A stretch of 64,000 nucleotides of DNA from Microbacterium sp. Gd 4-13 (GCF_003095395.1 NZ_QEIJ01000002.1:372001-436000), one strand, 5' to 3'. Counted from the stretch's first letter, positions 40,033 to 49,290 are shown. Notes: generated by a model from the sequence alone, not told the origin. Made by a program: numbers and translations.

Positions 40033-41361
40033 ATGAGTTCGCAGACGACCGCCCCGCCGCCGCTCCCGGCCCCCGCCGCGGCTTCCCCCGCAGCATCCGC
40101 CCCCGTGGCGACCCGGCTCGACGACCCCGCCGTGTCATCGACCGCTCGCCCGCTGCGCGTCGCGGGTGCCGCGGCGCAGCTCGCCGCCCTCGGGGTCGTC
40201 GGACCGTTCGTCTTCATCGGCCTCTTCGCCGCACTGGCGAGCGGGTTGGGTCTCGTCTTCGCCGCCGGTGTCGGCATCATCGTGCTCATCGCGCTGGCCT
40301 ACGTGCTGTTCGCCGTCGCGTGGCTCGAGAACGCCCGGATCGACGGCCTCTACGGCTTCGGCCTCCCCCCGCTGTCGGCTCGCAGACCGACGCAACCGGG
40401 CTTCGCCGGGGTGCTCGGCATGTTCTGGCGTCAGGCGATCGACCCCTCGGTCTGGCGAGCGATCGCGAACCTCGCCATCTCGACGATCCTCGGTGCGTTG
40501 GTCGTCACCCTGGTGACGGTCGCGGCCACGGGCGTCACCATCGCCTTCGCACCCCTCTACGCAGAGACGGTCTCGATGTTCGGACTCGACGTTCCCGTCA
40601 CCTGGGCGCCGCTGGTCGGACCGATCGTCGCGCTGTTCTCGGTCGCGGTGATCATCGGCCTCGCTCTACTGCACGGCGTGCTGTCGCGTCTGATCATGGT
40701 CCCCTCGCGAGAGACCCAGCTGGCCGCCGAGGCGCGAGAGGCCGGGGCTCAGCGTGCCGGCGCGATCCGGGCCTCCGAGGTCGAGCGCACGCGCATCGAG
40801 CGCGACCTCCATGACGGCGTGCAGCCACGGCTCGTCTCGGTGGGAATGACGCTGGGACTCGCCCGGCAGAAGATCGACGACGACCCGACCGCGGCCAAAG
40901 CGCTCATCGAAGAGGCGCACACCTCGACGAAGGCCGCCATCACCGAACTCCGCCAGCTCGCGCGGGGCATCCACGCCTCGGTGCTCGACGACCGGGGGCT
41001 GGATGCTGCGCTCTCGGCGCTCGCTGCTCGCTCGCACGTGCCCGTGCATCTCGACGTCCGCATCGACGGGCGATGCGGACGCACCGCCGAGGCCGCCGCC
41101 TACTTCGCGATCGCGGAGTCGCTCACGAACGCGGCGAAGCACTCCCGGGCGACGGGCGTGCGGGTGGTCGTGCGCAGCCGCGAGGACGGCAGCCTCTGGG
41201 CCCGCGTCGAGGACGACGGACTCGGCGGCGCCCGCATCCTTCCGGGCGGAGGCCTCGACGGCATCGCGAACCGCATCGCCGCCGCCGGCGGAACCTTCCG
41301 CCTCGACAGTCCGAACGGCGGCCCGACCGCCCTGGAGGTGAGCGTCCCGTGCGCATCGTGA
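40033..41361 (+). CDS. Sensor histidine kinase (NarX/DesK-like, HisKA_3)
   Basis: A 442-residue membrane kinase. Four hydrophobic segments at about 55-100 and 150-215 form the sensor part. The dimerisation helix carries the phospho-acceptor His260 in ERDLHDGVQ, and the ATPase domain shows the N-box AESLTNAAKHS and a VEDDGLGG G-box. A TACCGT box lies just before the ATG. It pairs with the response regulator 49 bp downstream. The N-terminal Pro/Ala-rich tail of about 45 residues is unstructured. Confidence 0.93.
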   Translation: MSSQTTAPPPLPAPAAASPAASAPVATRLDDPAVSSTARPLRVAGAAAQLAALGVVGPFVFIGLFAALASGLGLVFAAGVGIIVLIALAYVLFAVAWLENARIDGLYGFGLPPLSARRPTQPGFAGVLGMFWRQAIDPSVWRAIANLAISTILGALVVTLVTVAATGVTIAFAPLYAETVSMFGLDVPVTWAPLVGPIVALFSVAVIIGLALLHGVLSRLIMVPSRETQLAAEAREAGAQRAGAIRASEVERTRIERDLHDGVQPRLVSVGMTLGLARQKIDDDPTAAKALIEEAHTSTKAAITELRQLARGIHASVLDDRGLDAALSALAARSHVPVHLDVRIDGRCGRTAEAAAYFAIAESLTNAAKHSRATGVRVVVRSREDGSLWARVEDDGLGGARILPGGGLDGIANRIAAAGGTFRLDSPNGGPTALEVSVPCAS

Positions 41362-41410
41362 TCACCACCTCGCTGACCGAAGCCGACGCGACCGACGTGA
41401 GGACCGTGCG

Positions 41411-42088
41411 ATGCGTATCTTGATCTGCGAGGACTCCGTGCTCCTTCGTGAGGGCCTCGTCCGTCTGCTCGACGACTCCGGCCACGAGGTGATCGCGGCG
41501 CTCGCCGACGCCGACGGGCTCGACCAGACGGTCGCCCGGGATGTGCCCGACCTCTGCATCCTCGACGTGCGGCTCCCGCCGTCCTTCACCGACGAGGGCA
41601 TCCGCGCCGCGGTGCGGCTGCGTGCGCAGCATCCGACCCTCCCGGTCGTCGTGCTCTCGCAGTACGTCGAGGAGCGCTATGCCAGCGACCTCATCGCGGG
41701 GGGAGGGGGCGCCTTCGGCTATCTGCTGAAGGACCGGGTCGCCGACGTCTCCGACTTCCTCGATACGCTCCGCCGCATCGCCGAGGGGGCGACGGTGCTC
41801 GACCCCGAGGTCGTCGCCCAGCTGCTCGGTCGGCGCAGCCGCGATGCGCGGATGCAGCGGCTCACCGATCGCGAACGCGCGGTTCTCGCGCTCATCGCCG
41901 AGGGGCGCTCGAATCAGGCGATCGCTGGCGCGCTGTTCGTCTCAGAGGCGAGCGTGGAGAAGTACATCACCGCCATCTTCCAGAAACTCGGACTCGAGCA
42001 GGACGAGTCGGGCAATCGCCGAGTGCAGGCAGCGCTCGTCCATCTCGAGCACGGCGGCACGACGCCGCAGACAGGAGCAGCACGATGA
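41411..42088 (+). CDS. LuxR/NarL-type response regulator
   Basis: A 225-residue two-domain regulator. The receiver domain has acidic residues ICEDS and phospho-acceptor Asp52 in CILDVRLPP, plus the conserved Lys in YLLKDRV. The C-terminal LuxR helix-turn-helix spans about 151-195 (LTDRERAVLALIAEG, SEASVEKYI). It is partner to the histidine kinase upstream and overlaps the DUF4097 gene downstream by 4 bp, so that gene is a likely target or sensor accessory. Confidence 0.93.
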   Translation: MRILICEDSVLLREGLVRLLDDSGHEVIAALADADGLDQTVARDVPDLCILDVRLPPSFTDEGIRAAVRLRAQHPTLPVVVLSQYVEERYASDLIAGGGGAFGYLLKDRVADVSDFLDTLRRIAEGATVLDPEVVAQLLGRRSRDARMQRLTDRERAVLALIAEGRSNQAIAGALFVSEASVEKYITAIFQKLGLEQDESGNRRVQAALVHLEHGGTTPQTGAAR

Positions 42089-42933
42089 CCACCGAGATCT
42101 CCCCGCCGCCGCCGGCGGACAGCCCGCCGATGCGGGCCCCCCATCACGGCGGGCGCACCGCGCCGAGGGTGATCGCGCTGCTCACCGCCGCCCTCGGGGT
42201 CGCGGTCGTGGCGGCCACCGTCGCGAGCGCCGCGGTGCCCGCTCTCGCTTCCGCTTCGGGGCATACAGGCACGACGTCGCTCGACGTCGCGGGCGTGCGC
42301 TCACTCGATCTCGATGTCGATGCGACGTCGTTCTCGGTGCGTTTCGGCACCGCCGCCGAGGCGACGCTCGATCTTCAGAGCGTGCGAGGCAGCGACTGGC
42401 GTCTCGAACGGCAGGGCGACACGCTCCGGGTGGTGTCGCCGAATACCTTCGGGCTGTGGTTCGGCGGGGGCGGCGGCGGTACGGCGACCCTGACGCTGCC
42501 TCGCTCGCTCGAGGCGAGCGGCATCGATGCGAAGGTGTCGTTCGGCGGGGGCGGGCTCAGCCTGGAGGGGGCGTTCGATCGGCTCTCTATCGACATGGGC
42601 GGGGGGCAGGTGACCGCGTCGGGAAGTGCCGAAGACCTCACCGTCGATCTGGGCGCCGGCGCTGCCGACCTGGAACTCGCGGGGGTGCGCACCGCCGACC
42701 TGTCTATCTCGGCGGGCAGGCTTCAGGCCGTGCTCGATGGCGCGGCGCCCGATGACGTGCGGCTGTCGGTGAGTGCGGGCGCGGCGACCCTGACGCTGCC
42801 CGACGCGGAGTACGCCGTCACCGCGAACGTGGAGGCGGGCTCGTTCGACAACCGGCTGCGGACGAACACCGGTTCATCTCACTCGGTGAGCGTCGACGTG
42901 GCGGCGGGCACGGCCCGCGTCACCTCCGACTGA
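42085..42933 (+). CDS. DUF4097-like membrane-anchored beta-repeat protein
   Basis: A 282-residue protein with one membrane helix at about 29-55 and an outer right-handed beta repeat region (DLDVDATSFSVRFG, ATLTLPRSL, repeated GG turns) typical of DUF4097 / putative adhesin proteins. Such genes often follow LuxR-type two-component systems that respond to envelope stress. Its start overlaps the regulator stop by 4 bp. The exact role is unknown. Confidence 0.85.
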   Translation: MTTEISPPPPADSPPMRAPHHGGRTAPRVIALLTAALGVAVVAATVASAAVPALASASGHTGTTSLDVAGVRSLDLDVDATSFSVRFGTAAEATLDLQSVRGSDWRLERQGDTLRVVSPNTFGLWFGGGGGGTATLTLPRSLEASGIDAKVSFGGGGLSLEGAFDRLSIDMGGGQVTASGSAEDLTVDLGAGAADLELAGVRTADLSISAGRLQAVLDGAAPDDVRLSVSAGAATLTLPDAEYAVTANVEAGSFDNRLRTNTGSSHSVSVDVAAGTARVTSD

Positions 42934-42941
42934 CGAAGCGG

Positions 42942-43415
42942 TCAGCGGCCGGTGTCGAACAGATGCCGGCCGCCGTGGCCGAGCACCTTCACCATGACGC
43001 CGCGGGCGTGCAGGTCGGCGACGGCCCGGGTCTCCTGCTCGAGCGTCGCGCCGAGGGCATGCACGTTGGCGACGACCAGCACGTCACCTCGCGACAGGGT
43101 GTCGAAGAAGCGGGTCAGGCGGTCGGGCCACACCTCGAGCGTCTCGGGCGCCGGGTGCCGGAATCCCTCGATCGGCACCCCGAACCGCGTCAGGTCGTCG
43201 CGCTGCTCGACCACGGAGGGCATGCCGGGGCGTGAGACCACGAGGCCGACGAGCCGAGATCCGGCCGGACGGGCGAGCCACCAGTCGCGGTCGCGCTGCA
43301 ACTCGGTGAAGCACTTCGGGCAATCGGCCGCGACGTGGGGCAGGTGGAGGGGACTCGTCAGTGCGTCGTCCGTCACCGGATCGTGCGACTGCGCAGCATC
43401 CGTCGTCTTCGTCAT
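42942..43415 (-). CDS. Stand-alone serine-recombinase-like N-domain, apparently inactive
   Basis: A 157-residue protein. Residues about 55-145 follow the resolvase N-terminal fold: LVGLVVSR, then VVEQRDDLTRFGV, RGDVLVVANVHALG and ELHARGV-like helices. The catalytic Arg residues are missing (LDRLGRS of active enzymes is VHALGAT here; the YxRVS motif is GLVVSR). No DNA-binding domain follows. A single CPKC motif near residue 32 may bind metal with residues elsewhere. It looks like a domesticated or regulatory descendant of a recombinase. It is convergent with the DUF4097 gene, only 8 bp away. Confidence 0.65.
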   Translation of the reverse strand: MTKTTDAAQSHDPVTDDALTSPLHLPHVAADCPKCFTELQRDRDWWLARPAGSRLVGLVVSRPGMPSVVEQRDDLTRFGVPIEGFRHPAPETLEVWPDRLTRFFDTLSRGDVLVVANVHALGATLEQETRAVADLHARGVMVKVLGHGGRHLFDTGR

Positions 43416-43485
43416 GACACCCTCCCGCTCCCTCCATTGTGCGGGACGCCACCCCCGATCGCACTATCGAGCAGAGGGGGTGATG

Positions 43486-45258
43486 CTATTCGGCGTTGTC
43501 GAGGCGCAGCTCCAGGCTGAGCTGGTCGGCGTCGAGCTCGGCCAGCGCGTGTCGGAGCGCCGCTGTCGCGTGTCGGCCGTCGTGCGAGAGCTCCCCGAGG
43601 CGTGCGCGCATCACTTCGATGATCGCGAGACGCAGCTCGAGCACCTCCTGCGTGCGCGCGTCGACGTCTTCGTCGGGCGGCTGCGTCATGCGCGCCCCGA
43701 CGACCCGCACGATGTTCTCCGGGAAGGGCCGCCCGTCGCGTCGTTGGAGCTTGCCGGCGGCGACCGCCTCGCCGGCGGCCACGCGCAGTTCGGCGTTCAG
43801 CGCCTGCTGCTCCTCGCGTGTGGGGCCCTCGGCCTTGTCGTCGGTGAGGCCGAGCATGCGCACGAGCCCCGGCAGCGTGAGCCCCTGCAGCAAGAGGCTG
43901 AAAACCGCGACGAGGAACGCGACGAAGATGAGCAGGGGCCGCTCGACGGTGTCGCGGGGCAGGGTCTGGGCGGCCGCGAGCGTGACAACGCCGCGCATGC
44001 CGGCCCAGACGATGACCGAACCGTGCCGCCAGTTGAGCGGGGTGTCGCGGTAGTAGTCGAGGTCGGCGACGAGACGCCGCAGGCGCGAGCGCCCCATCTC
44101 GAGACGGCGCCGCGCGTGGGCCATGTCGAACCGCCGCGTCGGACGATCGGAACCACGACCCTGGCCCCGACCGACCTCCGGCGGGCCGGCGTCGAGTCTG
44201 GCTTCGAACTGGTCGAGCCGGCCGTCCATGGCCTCGACGCGTTCGCGGGTGCGCCCGTGACGCCTCCGCCGTCGCCCCTGCAGCCAGATGAGCATCGCGA
44301 CGTATGCGCTCCGCACGATCAGCACAATGGCGAGAGCGGCGACGGCCAGCCACGCGCCCTGCCAGAGACCCTGGTCGCGCTCGAGGTTGCGCTGCACGAT
44401 CTCTTTGAGTTCGAGACCCATCACGAGGAACACCGCACCCTCGAGCAGCAGCTCGACCGTTCGCCAATTGAGGCGGTCGGAGATGCGTTCATCGGGGGTG
44501 AACCAGCGTGCCGCGCCCTGTCCGGTGACGATGCCCGCGACCACCGCCGCGACCAGTCCCGATCCGCCCAGGTGCTCCGACGGCAGGTAGGCGATGAAGG
44601 GGATGGTGAAGCTGAGGGCCGTGTTCGCCGCGGAGTGGGCCACCCAGGCCCGCACGCGCAGGTTCACCCAGCCGACGACCGCGCCGACGAGCACGGCCAC
44701 GAGTACGGCCTGGGCGAAGGCGAAGACGGTGTCGCCCAGGGCGAATCCGCCGGCCACCGCCGCGATCGCGGTGCGCAGCAGCACGAGGGCCGTGGCGTCG
44801 TTCAGCAGACTCTCGCCCTCGAGCAGGGTGACGACCCTGGTCGAGATGCCCAGACGTTTCGCGATCGAGGTGGCCACGGCATCCGTGGGGCTCAGGATGG
44901 CGCCGAGGGCGATCCCGAGAGCGATGCCGAGGCCGGGGATCAACCAGGCGAAGAACAGGCCGAGCACGATCGAACTGACCACCACGAGAAGCACCGAGAG
45001 CCCGGCGATCGGTCCGAAGTCGCGGCGGAACTCGATGGCCGGCAACTGCACCGCGGCCGAGTACAGCAGAGGCGGCAGCACGACGACCAGGATGAGCTCG
45101 GGGTCGATCTCGAGCGCCGGCACGAACGGCAGCAGGCTGACGCCGAGGCCGAGCGCCATGAGGATCAGCGGGCCGGCGAGGTTGAAGCGCGGGCCGAACG
45201 CGGTCGCGAGGCAGATCACGACGACCGCGCCCACGAAGATGAGGAGGGGGTCGAGCAC
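43486..45258 (-). CDS. CPA1-family Na+/H+ antiporter
   Basis: A 590-residue transporter with about 12 membrane helices in the first 400 residues. The ion-site motif LSPTDAVATS and the EGESLLNDATALVL segment mark the CPA1/NhaP group that exchanges Na+ or K+ for H+. A charged cytoplasmic domain of about 170 residues follows with Arg-rich helices and is likely regulatory. GTG 45258 gives a start directly at the first helix (LDPLLIFVGAVV); longer starts would add a basic, poorly conserved tail. Confidence 0.92.
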   Translation of the reverse strand: MLDPLLIFVGAVVVICLATAFGPRFNLAGPLILMALGLGVSLLPFVPALEIDPELILVVVLPPLLYSAAVQLPAIEFRRDFGPIAGLSVLLVVVSSIVLGLFFAWLIPGLGIALGIALGAILSPTDAVATSIAKRLGISTRVVTLLEGESLLNDATALVLLRTAIAAVAGGFALGDTVFAFAQAVLVAVLVGAVVGWVNLRVRAWVAHSAANTALSFTIPFIAYLPSEHLGGSGLVAAVVAGIVTGQGAARWFTPDERISDRLNWRTVELLLEGAVFLVMGLELKEIVQRNLERDQGLWQGAWLAVAALAIVLIVRSAYVAMLIWLQGRRRRRHGRTRERVEAMDGRLDQFEARLDAGPPEVGRGQGRGSDRPTRRFDMAHARRRLEMGRSRLRRLVADLDYYRDTPLNWRHGSVIVWAGMRGVVTLAAAQTLPRDTVERPLLIFVAFLVAVFSLLLQGLTLPGLVRMLGLTDDKAEGPTREEQQALNAELRVAAGEAVAAGKLQRRDGRPFPENIVRVVGARMTQPPDEDVDARTQEVLELRLAIIEVMRARLGELSHDGRHATAALRHALAELDADQLSLELRLDNAE

Positions 45259-45333
45259 GACACGAGCATAGGACCCGCACGCGCGCGGCGTTGTGACGCG
45301 TCGACCCCGGAGTGTGGTCGAGTTCACGCACAC

Positions 45334-45397
45334 AATGCAGGAGAAATCGCCGTCGGGGGTGTCTGCCGTGCCCCCGAGGCCCGATTACTCCTGCATT
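45334..45397. repeat. Family III palindromic element, copy 1 (64 bp)
   Basis: Outer arms 45334-45349 (AATGCAGGAGAAATCG) and 45382-45397 pair with one mismatch. Inner arms TCGGGGG and CCCCCGA pair around a 12-nt loop. It lies in the 187-bp gap between the antiporter start and the aldehyde dehydrogenase stop, both on the minus strand. It has the same length as the element at 56668-56731 and shares the internal TGTC...GGCCCGA spacing. Confidence 0.65.
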
Positions 45398-45445
45398 CTG
45401 AGGGACGAGGGCGCCTGCGGTATGCGGGGAGCCTCCGGCGGGCCG

Positions 45446-47182
45446 CTAGGCGCGGAAGGCCCGAGCAAGGGTCATGAGCAGACCGGGCCAGCTGCGGCGG
45501 GCGCGGAAGTGCGCGAGTCTTGCGCTCACCGCGGTTCCGGTGCGCGCGGTCACGAACCACGGTGGCTTCGGCAGCACGGTGAAGACGCCCTTGCGCTGGG
45601 TGAGCGCTCCGATCGACCGCGGGAACGGCCGGAAGGGTCCGCGCAGCACCGACCGCTCCACACGATCGAGCAGCAGCGCGTTGTGAACGACGCCGAGGCC
45701 GCTGCCGACGTCGTGCAGAGAGCCGCCCGGGAAGGCGCCCCAGCTCAGCTGCGGCACGGTGAACGACACGCCCGTCCACGCGTTGATGGCGATGCCGCCG
45801 TACCGCAGCGACGCGATCGCCCGATCGAAGCCGGCGCCGAGCGATGCCTCGGTCGCGGGGTCGATGAGCACGTTCGCGCCGAGGGTGCCGGTGAGACGCT
45901 CGTTCGCGTGCGTGACGGCCGCGTCGAGGAAGCGCTGCCCGGTGCCGGCGAGCGAGACCACCCCGAGAACGGGGGCGAAGTACTCGGTGGTCTCCAGGGC
46001 GGTCGGGTCATCGCCTGCATGCAGTTCCACCAGCATCCGCGACCCGTCTGCGTCGCGCCGTGCGGTCGGGTAGTCGGATGCCGCGGAGTGCACCTTCTCG
46101 TCGCTGCGCGGGTACCAGACCGGTCGCGCAGGGGCGGCGTCGTAGGCGGTGCGGAGTGCGTCGAGGAACGCCGCCCGCTGCGGCCACTCGGAGCTCACGA
46201 TGACGACCTGTCCGGCGATGCAGTTGTGCCCGCTGTTCTGCAGTCGCATCGTCGCGATGTGCTCGGCCTGGAAGCGCAGGTCGGCGTCGCTCCATCGGCC
46301 CGGCACGACGATCACCGGCGCGACCCCGCCGAGCTCGGCCGTGATGGGCGTGGTCAGTTTCGGGTCGTCTGCCTCGCGTCGACGGGCGGCTTCGTCGCCG
46401 GTGCCCCACACGATCGCGTCGAATGTGGCCGCCGACCCCGTGATGTGCACGTGAGAGAAGGCCGGATGCTGCGTGAGGTACGCGCCCACGTCGCCGCCGC
46501 CGCGGACGATCCGCAGGAACCCCGGCTCGATGAGCGGCGCGAGGGCGCGCTCGAAGACGGGCACGAGGGCGTCCTGCGTCGGGTTGACCTTCAAGAGCGA
46601 CACCCGGTTGGCCGACAGCAGCTCGTACAGCACGTCGAGCACCGGGATCGATGTGACGTTCCCCGCGCCCAGCACGAGCCCGACCCCGCCCGACGCGTCA
46701 GGGTGCAGCTGTGCGAGGCCCGCGGCATCCCGGGCCTCTGCTCGCGAGGTTCCGGGTTCGAGCCAGACGTCGCCGCGGAACCCCGAGAGCAGCAGTCGGT
46801 CGATCGGCTGCGCGGGCAGCACGCGCGCGCGGAGCCGGCCGCCGGGGGCGTCGTCGAGGCGCACCCCGTCGAGGGGAGCGCGGCCCGCGGCGAGCTTCTC
46901 GAGCGTCGCCCGGGCGGCCTCAAGCGCGCCGAGCGTCGCATACGGGCCGGTGAGCCATTCCTCGCCGCGGAGCGGGTGCTGCCGACCGAGCTGCTTCGAC
47001 GTTGCGGCGACGTCGGCCCACTCGCTCGCGACCGCGCCGACGGTCTCGTGCAGACGGCCGAGCAGTCGCGCGCGCTGGGCGACCGTCAACACCGTCCACA
47101 GCCGGGCACCCGTCTCGAGCGCGGCGATGTCGGCGTCGATCCGATCGGCGTAGGGGACGATCTGCGCTGTCGATTCCGCCAT
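45446..47182 (-). CDS. Aldehyde dehydrogenase family protein
   Basis: A 578-residue NAD(P)-dependent aldehyde dehydrogenase-like enzyme. The catalytic Cys321 lies in NSGHNCIAGQ, and the general-base Glu lies in ITAELGGVAP. The cofactor loop reads VHITGSAATFDA. At about 580 residues it is longer than the usual 480-500, with a basic hydrophobic C-terminal segment (RRSWPGLLMTLARAFRA) that could associate with membrane. ATG 47182 is preferred to the adjacent GTG. The substrate is unknown. Confidence 0.88.
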   Translation of the reverse strand: MAESTAQIVPYADRIDADIAALETGARLWTVLTVAQRARLLGRLHETVGAVASEWADVAATSKQLGRQHPLRGEEWLTGPYATLGALEAARATLEKLAAGRAPLDGVRLDDAPGGRLRARVLPAQPIDRLLLSGFRGDVWLEPGTSRAEARDAAGLAQLHPDASGGVGLVLGAGNVTSIPVLDVLYELLSANRVSLLKVNPTQDALVPVFERALAPLIEPGFLRIVRGGGDVGAYLTQHPAFSHVHITGSAATFDAIVWGTGDEAARRREADDPKLTTPITAELGGVAPVIVVPGRWSDADLRFQAEHIATMRLQNSGHNCIAGQVVIVSSEWPQRAAFLDALRTAYDAAPARPVWYPRSDEKVHSAASDYPTARRDADGSRMLVELHAGDDPTALETTEYFAPVLGVVSLAGTGQRFLDAAVTHANERLTGTLGANVLIDPATEASLGAGFDRAIASLRYGGIAINAWTGVSFTVPQLSWGAFPGGSLHDVGSGLGVVHNALLLDRVERSVLRGPFRPFPRSIGALTQRKGVFTVLPKPPWFVTARTGTAVSARLAHFRARRSWPGLLMTLARAFRA

Positions 47183-47212
47183 CACGCGCTCCGGGTGTCT
47201 CCGGCGGGAGCC

Positions 47213-47470
47213 TCAGATGAGGGCGAGCTCGCGGAGCTTGGCCTCGACGTCGGCGTTCGACGGCTCGACGTGGTGCGACGAGTCGGGGTAGACCACGACG
47301 GGGATCTGCGTGCGGCCCGAGATCTCGCGGGCGACATCAGCGGCGGCGGGGTCGGCCTCGAGGTCGACGTATTCGTACGAGATGCCGAGCTCGTCGAGCT
47401 GCTTCTTCGTGCGGCGGCAGTCGATGCACCACTGGGCGCCGAACATCTTCACGGGAGTATCCGAAGTCAT
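47213..47470 (-). CDS. Mycoredoxin / glutaredoxin-like thiol reductase
   Basis: An 85-residue thioredoxin-fold protein with active site CIDC at 15-18, the cis-Pro in TQIPVVV and ending in the short helix VEAKLRELALI. This matches actinobacterial mycoredoxin-1 proteins that use mycothiol to reduce mixed disulfides. The 30-bp spacing to the aldehyde dehydrogenase suggests shared transcription. Confidence 0.9.
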   Translation of the reverse strand: MTSDTPVKMFGAQWCIDCRRTKKQLDELGISYEYVDLEADPAAADVAREISGRTQIPVVVYPDSSHHVEPSNADVEAKLRELALI

Positions 47471-47514
47471 CGCTCCAGGCTACGCCGGGTTGGACGCCCG
47501 CCGGGCGATCGGCC

Positions 47515-48078
47515 TCAGCCGAGGAACGCGCTCGGGTCGAACTCGTCGATCGGGATGACGCGGATCCGCGGCAGCGGGGCGTCGAACACCCGGGCGTCGT
47601 ATTCGAGGTCGAACTTCTCCAGCCCCGGGATGGAGGCGAACCCGGCGTTTCGGAACTCCGAGAACGCGGCGATGCCGACCCGCCGAGGAGAGCCGATGAG
47701 GTCGGACAGGTCGTGCAGGAAGTCACCGTCGTGGCTCACCAGCATCACGTCGGCGTCGCGGTCGCGCATCGCCCGGAGCGTGCGCTGGATCGCGATGTCG
47801 ACGATCTTCTCGTCGGGCCCGCCCGACAGCGGCACGACGACGTAGTCCATCGCCTTCAACGCCTGTACGAACGGCATCGGGATGCCGGCGGAGGCGTTGA
47901 GGAAGAACACTCCCTGCGCGGGCTGCGCCCAGACGCGTTCCGAGAAGGAGACGAGGCGGTCCCACCGGGGCCGCTCGTCGGGCTGCGGCCGCCGGCCGAG
48001 GATCGAGGCGCCCAGGGTGGCGTCGATGTTCTCCCCGTCCACGAGCACCCAGGTCGTCCGCGAATCCGTATCCGGCAC
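47515..48078 (-). CDS. NYN-domain (PIN-like) putative ribonuclease
   Basis: A 187-residue single NYN domain protein. Acidic residues expected for metal binding occur in VLVDGENIDA (N-terminus), SGGPDEKIVDIAI and LVSHDGDFLHDL. NYN proteins of this size are predicted RNA nucleases, and the targets are unknown. It lies 44 bp upstream of the mycoredoxin gene on the same strand. Confidence 0.88.
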   Translation of the reverse strand: MPDTDSRTTWVLVDGENIDATLGASILGRRPQPDERPRWDRLVSFSERVWAQPAQGVFFLNASAGIPMPFVQALKAMDYVVVPLSGGPDEKIVDIAIQRTLRAMRDRDADVMLVSHDGDFLHDLSDLIGSPRRVGIAAFSEFRNAGFASIPGLEKFDLEYDARVFDAPLPRIRVIPIDEFDPSAFLG

Positions 48079-48164
48079 TGCGTCCCCTTTCGTGGGAGTT
48101 CCAGCCGCATCCTATGCGCGCCGCTCCCGTGGCAGCGATTCGCGTCGCGCACGCCGGTCGAGCC

Positions 48165-48244
48165 GCGGGCTGTCGGGCGGGGCGCGGGCACTGCGCGCGG
48201 CGAAGCCCGCGTGCGGGCCGATTGCCCGCGTCTGGAGGAGGGCG
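48165..48244. repeat. 80-bp direct repeat with internal palindrome, copy 1
   Basis: This 80-bp block is repeated at 49291-49370 in the same orientation with 3 differences. Inside it GCGGGC occurs at 48165 and 48184 (19 bp apart) and the inverted GCCCGC at 48205 and 48224 (19 bp apart), so it can fold back on itself. It lies between the NYN gene and a 63-codon gene. Confidence 0.85.
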
Positions 48245-48258
48245 AACGCGGGGCGTGA

Positions 48259-48450
48259 TCAGCCGCGGCGACGCTGTCGTCGGCTCGGGTCGTGCTGCCG
48301 TCGGGGCGGTGCGAAGTCGGTGTCGGTGTATCGGCCGAAGGTGTGGATGCTGGTGGCCGTCGTCGTGACGTAGCTGCCGCCGAGCGGGGTCACCTCGACA
48401 GGTTCGGCGTCGTCGGTGGGCAACGATTCGTCGATCGTGTGTTCGCGCAT
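48259..48450 (-). CDS. Small hypothetical protein, 63 aa
   Basis: A short hydrophilic protein: acidic first half, Thr-rich centre (GGSYVTTTATSIHTFGRYTD) and very basic tail (RRQRRRG). A strong AAGGAGA ribosome site precedes the ATG, which is the main reason to call it. No family is recognised. It lies between the two copies of the 80-bp repeat. Confidence 0.6.
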   Translation of the reverse strand: MREHTIDESLPTDDAEPVEVTPLGGSYVTTTATSIHTFGRYTDTDFAPPRRQHDPSRRQRRRG

Positions 48451-48486
48451 GGCTCTCCTTGGGGTGCGCGGAAGGTGGGGCGGGCC

Positions 48487-49137
48487 TCAGTAGAGGGTTT
48501 TCGCGTACTCGATCTCGAGGTCAGCGTCGATGGCGCGCATCTCGTCGTCGGTCTGTGGAGCGCCGGTGGTCTGGTCGAGGATCATCTTCGACAGGGAGGG
48601 CAGCTCTGCGCGGTCGCGGAAGCGCGATGCATCCCACAGATGCGACCGACGGAATGCCTTGGCGCAGTGGAGGAAGACCTCTTCGACCTCCACGATCATG
48701 GCGAGCTTGGGGGCGCGGCCCTTCGCCTCCAAGCCCGAGAGGATGCCCGGATCGACAGTCAGCGTCGCTCGCCCGTTGACCCGCAGTGTGTCGTCGAAGC
48801 CCGGGATGATGAAGAGCAGCCCTACGTGGGGGTTGGTAAGGATGTTGACCTGGCTGTCGAGCCGGTTGTTCCCGGGGCGGTCGGGTATCGCCAGGGTGGT
48901 GGGGTCGAGCACCTTCACGAAACCCGCCGGGTCTCCGCGAGGGCTGACATCGGCGTCACCGTCAGCGTTCTGCGTGCCGATGCACAGGAACGGCGACAGT
49001 GCGATGAACGCTCGCGCATGCGCATCGAGGGAGGGAAGGCTCTTCAGCGTCGCGAGCGGAGTGACGTCGTGGAACCTGCTTCTGAGGAGTGCTTCGTCGG
49101 TGATGACGAAGTTCGGATCGATGAGTGACGAGTTCAT
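48487..49137 (-). CDS. Pyridoxamine 5'-phosphate oxidase-like flavin protein
   Basis: A 216-residue split-barrel protein of the PNPOx-like group (MSMEG_1061-type). It shows SPFLCIGTQNADGDADVSPRGD, then LAIPDRPGNNRLDS and the LRVNGRATLT strand that bind flavin or F420 in relatives. A C-terminal CAKAFRRSHLWD segment is also typical. True PNPO activity is unlikely. It is not obviously linked to its neighbours. Confidence 0.85.
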   Translation of the reverse strand: MNSSLIDPNFVITDEALLRSRFHDVTPLATLKSLPSLDAHARAFIALSPFLCIGTQNADGDADVSPRGDPAGFVKVLDPTTLAIPDRPGNNRLDSQVNILTNPHVGLLFIIPGFDDTLRVNGRATLTVDPGILSGLEAKGRAPKLAMIVEVEEVFLHCAKAFRRSHLWDASRFRDRAELPSLSKMILDQTTGAPQTDDEMRAIDADLEIEYAKTLY

Positions 49138-49290
49138 GGAGCATCTTTCGCGGGTCTCGGCTGCACTGCCGTCTATTCGTTGTGCTCCACAACTTATTCG
49201 TCGACGGGTCGTTTGTCCAGCGCGAACCTCCGGCGATCGAAGCCCGTCGTCGGGCTGCCCGCAGGCCCCGTCTCGCCGGCGTCGCGAGAC

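Noticed and set aside
42942..43415. Active resolvase or part of an insertion sequence
   Set aside because: Catalytic Arg residues and DNA-binding domain are missing and there are no terminal inverted repeats.
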